14,679 bases of DNA from LMEP-6097 sp049314535 (GTDB taxonomy: Bacteria > Cyanobacteriota > Vampirovibrionia > LMEP-6097). The notes below the pieces were generated by a model that searched no databases, was not told the origin of the DNA, and saw nothing but the letters and a program-made list of their open reading frames with translations. Of this stretch, positions 1 to 6,819 are shown in pieces. A program made the position numbers and the translations under genes. The stretch is from positions 1 through 14,679 of the forward strand of contig JBMOEX010000058.1 in assembly GCA_049314535.1 (NCBI GenBank), written 5' to 3'. Within the stretch, counting starts at the first letter, position 1, and the number at the start of each line of letters is the position of its first letter.

Positions 1-457
1 TCTGCTTAAGCTGAAGTAAGTTATTCGCAAAGCTACTTAAATCAAGACTCACAAAGCTAATATTAATTTGATGTTGAGCTAAATATAATAAAACGAACTC
101 AATTACTGAATTAATCTTAGGTATAAGCTGCGGAAAAACATTTATCAAAGCTTGTGCTTGAATAAATATTACAGGAAAACCATTAATAATTAGAGTGATC
201 AAGAGTCCAACAAAAGTCAAATAAATTATGGCAACAGACAAAGCGCGAGAGCGTATGTAGTGAGTTAAAAAATCTACAGGCTTAGATAGTAAATAATTAA
301 TAAGGACGCCTATAAAAAAGCTTGCACTAATATCTGAGACTTGAGCAACAGCAGAAAGTACGTTATTAACGATAAAGAAAAATAAAGAAATAACAAAAAG
401 TTGATAAGTTCTTAATTTCCAAATAGATAAAATTCTTGATTCATTAGCCACAGTCAT
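1..457 (-). CDS. AI-2E family (PerM/UPF0118) transporter, N-terminal part, runs off left edge
   Basis: Reading the minus strand from the ATG at 457 gives 152 uninterrupted codons to the window edge, so only the 5' part of the gene is present. The translation begins MTVANESRILSIWKLRTYQL and is strongly hydrophobic. About residues 18-40 and 70-100 form membrane segments, separated by the short polar stretch SKPVDFLTHYIRSRA. Hydrophobic pair, then an L-x-x-P-x-x-x-L turn, then a basic stretch, then another hydrophobic pair is the N-terminal layout of the AI-2E exporter/PerM family. These are inner-membrane proteins of about 350 residues with eight predicted helices. Family members include autoinducer-2 exporters and Na+/H+ antiporters, so the substrate here is open. 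The gene is divergent from minC with 19 bp between start codons and shares a -10 region with it. Assignment rests on topology and local motifs only. Confidence 0.72.
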   Translation of the reverse strand, partial: MTVANESRILSIWKLRTYQLFVISLFFFIVNNVLSAVAQVSDISASFFIGVLINYLLSKPVDFLTHYIRSRALSVAIIYLTFVGLLITLIINGFPVIFIQAQALINVFPQLIPKINSVIEFVLLYLAQHQINISFVSLDLSSFANNLLQLKQ

Positions 458-462
458 TTTAA

Positions 463-470
463 ATTATAAT
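463..470. promoter_or_regulatory. Overlapping divergent -10 elements (permease and minC)
   Basis: The plus strand carries TATAAT at 465-470, 6 nt before the minC ATG. The minus strand carries TATAAT at 468-463, 5 nt before the permease ATG at 457. The two hexamers share the self-complementary core TTATAA (464-469). Only 19 bp separate the two start codons, so transcripts initiated about 7 nt after either -10 would begin at or just around the AUG. No convincing -35 is visible at 16-18 bp on either side (TTGATT at 436-441 is 23 bp away). Promoter activity is inferred from hexamer match and position. Confidence 0.55.
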
Positions 471-476
471 GTCATC

Positions 477-1199
477 ATGCAAGAACTGAAAATAAAAAGA
501 GTCAAAAAAGAAATATTTTTAGACTTAAGTGGATTTGACATTAAAGATAAAGGCTTCACTCAAAAAGTCGAAGAAGAGCTAAACCGCTCAGCAAGCTTCT
601 TTTCAGGCAATGCTGTCTCTATCATACTACCAGAATTAGATAATACCGAAGCAGACTCTGAGATAAGCAAGCAAATTAAAGCGATACAGAGTTCACTAAA
701 CAAAAATAATGTCTCACTGAAAGCATCTTACTTAGCTGGAGACATGGAGAATATGCTGCATAGCAGTTCAGAAGCTGAGCCTACACATAGCTTAAATGAC
801 AAGATCGAAAATACTACAGATAAAGAACTGAATAGTGATCAAGAATATAATATCCCTGAAACACTTTATGTAAAATCTGGTCTGAGGGCCGGTCACTTAA
901 TTCGTTACCCTGGTAATGTAATTATCTATGGTGACGTTAATCCATCTGCTGAAATAATTGCAGAAGGAGACGTTATAATTTGGGGAACTTGCCGTGGCAT
1001 AGTTCATGCTGGTTCGAATAGAGATAAAAATGCTTCAATATCAGCTCTAAAATTTAATAATTGCCAATTACGAATCTCTGAGAGCAATCTAGATTTATCT
1101 CGTAATAACATTAAGACTAAAAGCTATAAAAATAACTTTTTTCATGGTGCTGAGCTTGCAAAATTAGAAAATGATGAGATAATTATATACATATCTTAA
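477..1199 (+). CDS. minC: Septum site-determining protein MinC
   Basis: MinC is the FtsZ-antagonising half of the MinCD inhibitor that blocks Z-ring assembly away from midcell. It acts at the cytoplasmic face of the membrane when bound to MinD. The 240-residue product has a variable N-terminal domain (about 1-105), a polar linker rich in Glu, Asp, Asn and Ser (about 95-125), and a clear C-terminal MinC beta-helix domain (about 128-240). The latter shows SGLRAG, RYPGNVIIYGDVNPSAEI, AEGDVIIWG and RGIVHAG, the conserved surface for dimerisation and MinD binding. The WG after GDVII and the HAG ending resemble cyanobacterial MinC more than clostridial forms. Length is normal. It is first in a minC-minD-minE-bioB operon, 20 nt before minD. 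The start follows a -10 hexamer by only 6 nt, with no Shine-Dalgarno. Confidence 0.93.
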   Translation: MQELKIKRVKKEIFLDLSGFDIKDKGFTQKVEEELNRSASFFSGNAVSIILPELDNTEADSEISKQIKAIQSSLNKNNVSLKASYLAGDMENMLHSSSEAEPTHSLNDKIENTTDKELNSDQEYNIPETLYVKSGLRAGHLIRYPGNVIIYGDVNPSAEIIAEGDVIIWGTCRGIVHAGSNRDKNASISALKFNNCQLRISESNLDLSRNNIKTKSYKNNFFHGAELAKLENDEIIIYIS

Positions 1200-1219
1200 T
1201 TAATTTATTAGGTTTATGA

Positions 1220-2017
1220 ATGGCAGAAGGTAGAGTTATTGTAATTACATCAGGCAAGGGCGGAGTAGGTAAGACTACCACCACTGCTAATATTGGGGCG
1301 GCTTTAGCGAATTTAGGTAAAAGCGTTTGCGTAGTTGACATGGACATCGGCTTGAGAAATCTTGATATCCTTATGGGGCTTGAAAATCGCGTGGTCTATA
1401 ACTTAGTGGATGTAATCGAGGATACTTGTAAAATAAAACAAGCTTTGGTTAAAGATAAAAAGCTCCCGAATCTATCTTTACTTCCTTCAGCACAGACAAG
1501 AGATAAGAACTCAGTTAATGAAGAACAGATTAAAGCTTTAGTTGCAGAACTGAAACTTATGTTCGACATAGTCTTAGTGGACTGCCCAGCTGGTATAGAG
1601 TCTGGCTTTCAGAACAGTATAGCTGGAGCTGATGAAGCCATCGTCGTGGTAACTCCAGAGATGTCATCAGTGAGAGATGCTGATAGGATCATAGGATTAT
1701 TAGAAGCAAGAAAAAATGAACTACATAGTTATAAATTAATCGTAAACAGAATTAAACCAGATTTAGTCAGTGCGAATCAAATGATGAGCATAGATGATAT
1801 CTGTGAGATTCTTTCAGTAGATCTACTTGGGATAGTTCCTGATGACGAAGATATAGTTATTTCGACTAATAAAGGTGAGCCACTGTCTTTGACTCCAAAT
1901 AAATCTGCTGGACAGGCTTACAGAAATATAGCGATGAGAATTTTAGGTACTGATGTACCTTTCATGGACTTAAAAGCTAAGGGGCTTTTCGGTAAAATAA
2001 AGGCAATATTCAGGTAA
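1220..2017 (+). CDS. minD: Septum site-determining ATPase MinD
   Basis: MinD is the membrane-cycling ATPase of the Min system: as an ATP dimer it binds the membrane, recruits MinC, and is released by MinE-stimulated hydrolysis. The 265-residue protein has the deviant Walker A motif SGKGGVGKTT with signature Lys13 and catalytic Lys18. It also has switch I-type VVDMDIGLRNLDILMG and switch II-type VLVDCPAGIESGFQ. The C-terminus ends in the amphipathic, basic, aromatic-containing membrane-targeting helix LFGKIKAIFR. Length and domain order are those of canonical MinD. Translation may use a weak AGG about 8 nt upstream. It ends 4 nt before minE, so the two are probably translationally linked. Confidence 0.97.
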   Translation: MAEGRVIVITSGKGGVGKTTTTANIGAALANLGKSVCVVDMDIGLRNLDILMGLENRVVYNLVDVIEDTCKIKQALVKDKKLPNLSLLPSAQTRDKNSVNEEQIKALVAELKLMFDIVLVDCPAGIESGFQNSIAGADEAIVVVTPEMSSVRDADRIIGLLEARKNELHSYKLIVNRIKPDLVSANQMMSIDDICEILSVDLLGIVPDDEDIVISTNKGEPLSLTPNKSAGQAYRNIAMRILGTDVPFMDLKAKGLFGKIKAIFR

Positions 2018-2021
2018 TTTT

Positions 2022-2381
2022 ATGGCTATTAAAACATTTTTCCGCAGCTTATTTTCTAAACAAGATCCCAGTGCTGCTACGGCTACGCACAGGATGAAGT
2101 TAATGCTAACTCACGACAGGCAGCAGGTAAACCTTGGTGTAATGGAGCAAATGAAAGCTGAAATATTAGAAGTTATTTCTAAGTACTTCGACATAGATCC
2201 TCAAGAAGCTGAGTTTATCATTCAAGCTAGTAATCAAGACGCTGAATCCATTTTTTCATCTAAAGTACCTTTAATTAAAGGTGTTAAGTTTAAAAATGCT
2301 AAATTAAATAACCATGACTCAAACAATTCAAAGGAATCTAAAGCAAGAGATAAGAACAAATTATCTACTACCGCTTCCTGA
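2022..2381 (+). CDS. minE: Cell division topological specificity factor MinE, with extended C-terminal tail
   Basis: MinE stimulates MinD ATPase activity and drives the Min pattern that leaves midcell free for division. The start MAIKTFFRSLFSKQ is the amphipathic membrane-binding helix. HRMKLMLTHDRQQ (about 23-35) is the MinD-contacting anti-MinCD segment. MEQMKAEILEVISKYFDIDPQEAEFII is the dimeric topological-specificity domain, cyanobacterial in style. Family homology ends at about residue 92-95. The last 25-30 residues are a polar, low-complexity tail (Asn, Ser, Lys, Asp), making 119 residues against the usual 85-100. The final 68 nt are shared out of frame with the 5' end of bioB, so the tail composition is partly dictated by the overlap. 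Four nt separate it from minD. Confidence 0.93.
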   Translation: MAIKTFFRSLFSKQDPSAATATHRMKLMLTHDRQQVNLGVMEQMKAEILEVISKYFDIDPQEAEFIIQASNQDAESIFSSKVPLIKGVKFKNAKLNNHDSNNSKESKARDKNKLSTTAS

Positions 2382-3288
2382 ACTTATCTTTAAAGCACAG
2401 AGCATACACAGAGAGTTTCATAATCCTAATGAAGTTCAGTTCTGTACCTTAAGTAATATAAAATCTGGGGCCTGCCCTGAAGATTGCTCATACTGCTCAC
2501 AGTCAGCTCGCTACGACACAGAATCTGAAGTTTATTCATTAATGAACCTAGAAAAAGTTTTAGCCGAAGCTAAAGAAGCTAAAGCTAATGGTGCGACTAG
2601 ATTCTGCATGGGAGCCGCTTGGCGCTCTGCACCTGATAACTACCAGTTCGAGAATGTCTTAGAAATGGTGAGAGCCGTTAAAGAAATGAACATGGAACCC
2701 TGTGTAACACTAGGTATGCTAAAAGATGACCAAGCTCAAAGACTTAAAGAAGCTGGTCTTCACAGTTATAATCACAATATAGATACATCTAGAGAACATT
2801 ACGCTAACGTCATCACGACTAGAACCTTTGACGACAGGTTAAATACTATAAAGCTAGTTCAAGAAGCTGGAATTAATGTCTGCTGTGGCGGAATTCTCGG
2901 TCTTGGAGAAACAAGAGAAGATAGATTTAGTTTTATAGAAACTCTAGCAGAACTAAACCCTCAGCCAGCTTCAGTACCGATAAACCTTCTAGCTCCTATA
3001 GAAGGTACACCGATGTATGAAACGATGAAGGATAATCCTATTGATAAATTTGAGTTAATTAGAACCATCGCTACGACTAGAATCATGATCCCTAAAGCTC
3101 AAGTAAGGCTTTCCGCTGGTAGATTAGATATGTCAGAAGAGCTGCAAGCGATGTGCTTTATAGCTGGGGCTAACAGTATTTTCTCTGGTGATAAATTACT
3201 TACTACAGATAATCCCAGCACTGGAAAAGATTTTCAACTTATGGATAAGCTGGGGATGCAGGTTAGACAGAGTGTAGCTCAGAATTAA
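2314..3288 (+). CDS. bioB: Biotin synthase BioB (radical SAM)
   Basis: BioB converts dethiobiotin to biotin by radical sulfur insertion, the last step of biotin synthesis, in the cytosol. The 324-residue protein carries the radical SAM cluster motif CPEDCSYC (Cys54, Cys58, Cys61) preceded by NEVQFCTLSNIKSGA. The expected ligands of the second, [2Fe-2S] cluster are present: Cys in RFCMGAAWR, Cys in EPCVTLGML, Cys in GINVCCGGI, and Arg in QVRLSAGR. YNHNIDTSREHY and the C-terminal FIAGANSIFSGDKLLTTDNP are typical BioB blocks. E. coli BioB is 346 residues. The ATG at 2314 is the only start that keeps the conserved LPLPELIFKAQ region. It lies inside minE with no visible Shine-Dalgarno, implying translational coupling. 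No other bio gene is present, so the pathway must be dispersed or incomplete. Confidence 0.97.
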   Translation: MTQTIQRNLKQEIRTNYLLPLPELIFKAQSIHREFHNPNEVQFCTLSNIKSGACPEDCSYCSQSARYDTESEVYSLMNLEKVLAEAKEAKANGATRFCMGAAWRSAPDNYQFENVLEMVRAVKEMNMEPCVTLGMLKDDQAQRLKEAGLHSYNHNIDTSREHYANVITTRTFDDRLNTIKLVQEAGINVCCGGILGLGETREDRFSFIETLAELNPQPASVPINLLAPIEGTPMYETMKDNPIDKFELIRTIATTRIMIPKAQVRLSAGRLDMSEELQAMCFIAGANSIFSGDKLLTTDNPSTGKDFQLMDKLGMQVRQSVAQN

Positions 3289-3313
3289 GGTCTCCCCTAT
3301 AAAATACTTCTGA

Positions 3314-3427
3314 TTACCTAAGACGAGGAAGCCAAAAAACGGCAGAACCATCCTTCGCGAAGATAAAGCCGAGACCCACACCGACAAGCAGAGCGACAGT
3401 AGCCTTAAACTTAGTCATCATACTCAT
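3314..3427 (-). CDS. Possible small single-span membrane protein (37 aa)
   Basis: An open frame from ATG at 3427 (alternative ATGs at 3421 and 3418) to TAA at 3314-3316 encodes 37 residues. It has a short basic N-terminus (MTKFK), a hydrophobic core ATVALLVGVGLGFIFA with GxG spacing typical of a membrane helix, and a short tail ending in WLPRLR. It is downstream of the radical SAM gene on the same strand and lies exactly in that gene's frame: after the radical SAM TAA at 3482-3484 the frame stays open through about 18 polar, Pro/Asn-rich codons into this ORF. No Shine-Dalgarno is visible. It could be a real small membrane protein, a detached C-terminal extension, or chance. I do not recognise a family. 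Confidence 0.35.
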   Translation of the reverse strand: MSMMTKFKATVALLVGVGLGFIFAKDGSAVFWLPRLR

Positions 3428-3481
3428 ACTAGGTTTTGCGTTTGGAGGTGTATTTGGATTTTCTTTTTCAATCTCATTTTC

Positions 3482-4216
3482 TTATCTTTTGCCATAACCC
3501 AGAAATTGTTCTTCTGTAAAAGCATCCACCCACAACTCTGAATGCTCTAAAGCCCTTCCCTTCATTTCAAGAGGCTTGATAATCCACTTAGTAATTTTAT
3601 ATTTAGAAATCACTGTAGATAAAGCATCCAAATCATAGACCGACTTAGATGTCAGACAAGTAATTATATAAAGATCAGGAGAAAAGTTTCGCTTAGTCTT
3701 ATCTAAAGCAGACTCTAAACCCTTTTCTAAATAAGGGTTTAGGAACTCCAGGAATTGAATTACTCGCTTGTAACTCAATCCAGAACGCCTTAGTAAATTA
3801 TGTGTATTTTCTAGACCATCTAAGCTTACGTAAATTGCATTAAAGTCCAATTCTAATATTCGTGAATAATAGGCTGGACTAAAAGTTGCGTTAGTAATGA
3901 AACTCACTTCTAATCCCCAATCAATCAAAGTGCGAGCTATATAGAAAAAATCTTTATGTAATACAGGCTCTCCTCCAGATAAACAGACATGCCTGATCTC
4001 TTGCCCTGCTATAGGAGTAGAATTGTGTGGCACTCTACTTTTCGAAATCTCAAATTGCAAATGCTCAAAAGGCTCTCCCTTTAAGAGTTTCTCTACTCCT
4101 TGAAGAATTTCACTAGTAGTCAATTCATTTTCACGTGCATTACCTGAACTTTGATCGCAATGGTCACAGAAAAGATTACAACGATTAGTCAGGTAAAGTA
4201 GAACTGTTAATTCCAC
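3482..4216 (-). CDS. Radical SAM domain protein, no SPASM domain
   Basis: This 244-residue protein is a minimal radical SAM enzyme. TNRCNLFCDHC near the N-terminus gives CX3CX2C (Cys13, Cys17, Cys20), which binds the SAM-cleaving [4Fe-4S] cluster. CLSGGEPVLH (GGEP about 81-84) is the SAM-amino-group motif, and FITNAT and IYVSLDGLENTHNLLRR follow in the usual order. The stretch between the cysteines and GGEP is long (about 60 residues). There is no Cys-rich SPASM/twitch C-terminus, so an auxiliary cluster is absent unless the gene is truncated. The start is GTG at 4216, overlapping the stop of the upstream ATPase pseudogene by 10 nt, which suggests coupled translation. Substrate is unknown. 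The GGEP/SLDG pattern is shared with peptide-modifying and coenzyme-maturation enzymes, but no peptide substrate is evident beyond the small ORF downstream. Confidence 0.82.
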   Translation of the reverse strand: MELTVLLYLTNRCNLFCDHCDQSSGNARENELTTSEILQGVEKLLKGEPFEHLQFEISKSRVPHNSTPIAGQEIRHVCLSGGEPVLHKDFFYIARTLIDWGLEVSFITNATFSPAYYSRILELDFNAIYVSLDGLENTHNLLRRSGLSYKRVIQFLEFLNPYLEKGLESALDKTKRNFSPDLYIITCLTSKSVYDLDALSTVISKYKITKWIIKPLEMKGRALEHSELWVDAFTEEQFLGYGKR

Positions 4217-5620
4217 TCTATAACCTCAGTCTCTGAGATATTTTTAGAATTCAAATCAAAATTAATACCTACAAGTAAAAGTTTTTTATCTTCGACATTT
4301 TCATATTTCTCATAATATTTTTTTTCTTTAATCTGCTCCAATGCTAGTCTAGATGTCGAATTCACCTTAAACTCAAACAAATAAATTTTAGAACTCGTTT
4401 CTAAAACCATATCTATACGACCTGAGCTAGTTCTATCTTCGGTATTAACCATAAAGCCCGTAACGCGCATCAATAAATAAAAGAGTAATCGAAACATTAA
4501 CTTCACGATTAGGATAATCTAAAAGATAAACTCTTTCATCCCCAAACATCTCTATATTCTTTATAGTTAAATAACCAGTGTCAACTAAGATTGGTAATAA
4601 AGGCAGTGACTCTATATCATAAGTCACCAAATCATCGTGCTTGATCTCTTTAATATTCTCAATCTTATTTAATTCAGAAAGACCAAAACCATCACGTTTA
4701 ATTAAATCAATCAAAAATCGAGGAGTACCCGTTTGAAACCAATAATTCAGAAAGTCTTTTTTCTCTAAAGCCGACATAAGAGACCATGGATTATATACTC
4801 TAATATCCTTTTTAGAAAATCTGTAGCCGTTGTACCAATATTTAATTTTAGCTAAGGTCTCTTGAATACTTAGGGATTGGCTGTCTGCTAACTGTTTTAA
4901 ATAATCTGGAAAATATTTTAATATTTCCTCTTCCGTATAACCCAGTAATGTCGTAAAACTGTCTTCCATACTAATATCTACTAAATTATTCAAGCCCGAA
5001 AAAATGGAAGTTTTAGAAAATTTACTAACGCCCGTAAAAAAGATAAACCGAATATATTCATCCTCATCTTTTAAAGCTTTATAAAAATTACTTAATAGAG
5101 TCCTATTTTCAGAGGCTAATTCTAAATTTAAAATATTATCAATGATGGGGTTATCGTACTCATCTATTAAAATAACGACCTTCTCTTGAAATTTTACAAA
5201 TAATGCTTTAATTAAATGCCTGAAAAGCCTTTCTGGAGAAGAGTCTAAAGAGAGTTTTAGTTCATGACTCTCCGCTATTTCTAAAAGAGATTTAATTAAA
5301 CCCTGCTTTAAGTTATGAGCAGAATCAGACTCTATTGCCGTAAATGAAATTTTAATTACAGGATAAGCCTTCCACTGATAATCAGAACTATCTATCCATA
5401 AACCTTTAAAAAGCTCTCTGCGATTAGAAAAAATCTCCTCTAGCGTAGAGATTAATAGTGATTTACCGAAACGCCTCGGGCGACTAAAAAAGTAATTACC
5501 AAAACCATTTTTTATAAGTTCATAAATATATTTAGTTTTATCAACATAAATAGTATTTTCAAGAATTAACTTCTCAAAAGACTGAATACCAATAGGAAGT
5601 TTTTTTGGCTCAGGTAGCAT
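4207..5620 (-). pseudogene. AAA-ATPase-like / PD-(D/E)XK nuclease family protein, frameshifted with internal deletion
   Basis: Two overlapping minus-strand frames together make one broken gene. The first (5620 to 4445) encodes an AAA-ATPase_like domain starting LPIGIQSFEKLILENTIYVD. It has P-loop RPRRFGKS (Lys53, Ser54), Walker B VVILIDEYDNP (Asp153, Glu154), and FTGVSKFSKTSIFSGLNNL, and reaches YPNREVN before running into a stop. The second frame (4506 to 4207) resumes at LLFYLLMRVTGFMVNTEDRT and carries the C-terminal PDDEXK_9 domain: GRIDMVLE, IYLFEFKV, LEQIKEKKYYEKY. In intact family members (about 500-550 residues) roughly 60-100 residues lie between YPNREV and the FYL-helix. The break at about 4475-4500 is therefore best explained by an internal deletion that also shifted the frame. 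The family is common in anaerobes and host-associated bacteria; its function is unknown. Confidence 0.83.
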
Positions 5621-5631
5621 AACTGATCTTC

Positions 5632-5637
5632 ATTATA
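5632..5637 (-). promoter_or_regulatory. -10 hexamer for the broken ATPase gene
   Basis: A perfect TATAAT on the minus strand lies 11 nt before the ATG at 5620, which would place transcription start about 4-5 nt before the start codon. No -35 of recognisable quality is found at 16-18 bp; the region there is an A/T tract. Assignment is by hexamer and position. Confidence 0.45.
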
Positions 5638-5651
5638 CGTGACATAGAATT

Positions 5652-5665
5652 CTTTTTTAAAAAAG
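5652..5665. repeat. 14-bp perfect A/T palindrome in the ATPase/ddl divergent region
   Basis: CTTTTTTAAAAAAG is fully self-complementary and lies between the two divergent -10 hexamers (minus at 5632-5637, plus at 5694-5699). The six-T/six-A tract would bend DNA. It may act as an A-tract (UP-like) element or an operator for both genes, or be chance in AT-rich DNA. Confidence 0.4.
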
Positions 5666-5693
5666 CCTTTAAAATTCCTCTATCCTCGTAACT

Positions 5694-5699
5694 TATACT
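5694..5699 (+). promoter_or_regulatory. -10 hexamer for ddl-oppC
   Basis: TATACT lies 13 nt before the ddl ATG at 5713, predicting a 5' leader of about 6 nt without a Shine-Dalgarno. No good -35 is seen 16-18 bp upstream. This fits the short-leader pattern at other transcription-unit starts in this window. Confidence 0.42.
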
Positions 5700-5712
5700 A
5701 AAATTAATTTAA

Positions 5713-6819
5713 ATGCTCGCAACTAAACCAAACATAATCAGCAAAACCTCTAAAATCCTCGTCCTTGACGAAGGTTTTTCAGCGGAAAAAGAAGTCGCTC
5801 TAAGATCAGGACGAAATGTAGCTAACAGCTTAGTTTCAGCAGGTTATAAAAATACTGACACCTTACACCTCAGTTCTAGAGAAGATTTAAAAAAAATAGT
5901 TGAGCTTAAAATCGCTCATGAGATCGACTTGGCTGTTTTGATGACGCATGGAAGGTTCGGTGAAGATGGCTGTATACAAGGCTTTCTTGAATTATTAGAG
6001 ATACCCTACACGGGCTCTAATGTTAAAGCGAGTGCTAACTGTATGAATAAACTTACTACTAAAGCTTTACTTACAGCAAATAACTTAGATGTTTTCCCTA
6101 ACTTAAATTTAGAAGATTTACTAAACGAGAACGACCTAAAGAAAACAGTTCCAGCAGAGCAAAACAAGAATAATAAATTTCCTATAATTCTAAAAGCTAC
6201 CGCAGAAGGATCAAGTGTGGGGGTAGAAAAAATAAACTCCTTAGCTGAATTTAAAGAAAAACTTCTATCAGAACCTCAGCTAGAAACTGAGCTCAAAGCT
6301 AAAACACATATTAAAACCTTTATAGAACCGTATACTCAAGGAATAGAAGTTACGACTAGTATACTTCCCTATAATGAAGAACTCTATAAACAGCTAAACC
6401 TAAATCCAGAAGAATTAAAGAAAAACTCAAAGCTTCTCATTGACAATGATTTAATCTCATTACCTATTTTAAAGCTAACGCCTAAAAAAGAGTTCTATGA
6501 CTATGAAGCTAAATACACTGCTGGTTTAACTGAATTTGAACTACCAGCCGTGCTTCCAGAAGGTCTTACAGAAAAAATTCACAGAGCCGCTCTTAAAGCC
6601 TACAGAACTTTAGAATGCTCTGGCTTTGCCAGAGTGGATTTCATCATCGAAGTGAAAAACAGTTCAGAGACAGCATCTCACGACACTAAATATAATCCTT
6701 ATATACTAGAGCTTAATACCTTACCTGGTATGACAGACACCAGCGACTTACCAGCTCAAGCTAAATCAGCAGGAATAGACTCACAGAGCTTAATTGAGAT
6801 TTTAATTAATTCAATTTAA
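5713..6819 (+). CDS. ddl: D-alanine--D-alanine ligase
   Basis: Ddl is a cytosolic ATP-grasp enzyme joining two D-alanines for the peptidoglycan stem peptide. The 368-residue product has the N-terminal domain motif GFSAEKEVALRSGRNVA (Ddl: SAExEVSxxSG). The signature HGRFGEDGCIQGFLELLEIPYTGSNVKASANCMNK is visible from about residue 79. The ATP-grasp core follows: FPIILKATAEGSSVGV (ATP-binding Lys and Gly-rich loop), FYDYEAKYTAGLTE (omega-loop region), GFARVDF, and the Mg-binding, substrate-positioning ELNTLPGMTDTSDLP near the C-terminus. Length is normal (300-370). The central region carries a polar Lys/Asn/Glu insertion before FPIILKA. It shares one nucleotide (TAATG) with the next gene, so the two are translationally coupled. 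Confidence 0.94.
   Translation: MLATKPNIISKTSKILVLDEGFSAEKEVALRSGRNVANSLVSAGYKNTDTLHLSSREDLKKIVELKIAHEIDLAVLMTHGRFGEDGCIQGFLELLEIPYTGSNVKASANCMNKLTTKALLTANNLDVFPNLNLEDLLNENDLKKTVPAEQNKNNKFPIILKATAEGSSVGVEKINSLAEFKEKLLSEPQLETELKAKTHIKTFIEPYTQGIEVTTSILPYNEELYKQLNLNPEELKKNSKLLIDNDLISLPILKLTPKKEFYDYEAKYTAGLTEFELPAVLPEGLTEKIHRAALKAYRTLECSGFARVDFIIEVKNSSETASHDTKYNPYILELNTLPGMTDTSDLPAQAKSAGIDSQSLIEILINSI

Noticed and set aside
3196..3387. 63-codon minus-strand ORF overlapping the end of bioB
   Set aside because: Two-thirds of it is antisense to the conserved BioB C-terminus and it has no family resemblance. The adjacent frame (3314-3427) gives the more protein-like small ORF.
3289..3481. Search for a riboswitch, such as a biotin-related leader, around bioB
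   Set aside because: The 193 bp after bioB show no strong stem-loop, and bioB itself has no untranslated leader because it starts inside minE.
4207..4506. 99-codon ORF as an independent small nuclease gene
   Set aside because: Its N-terminus continues the PDDEXK_9 domain of the upstream ATPase gene in a shifted frame and it has no promoter or ribosome binding site of its own.
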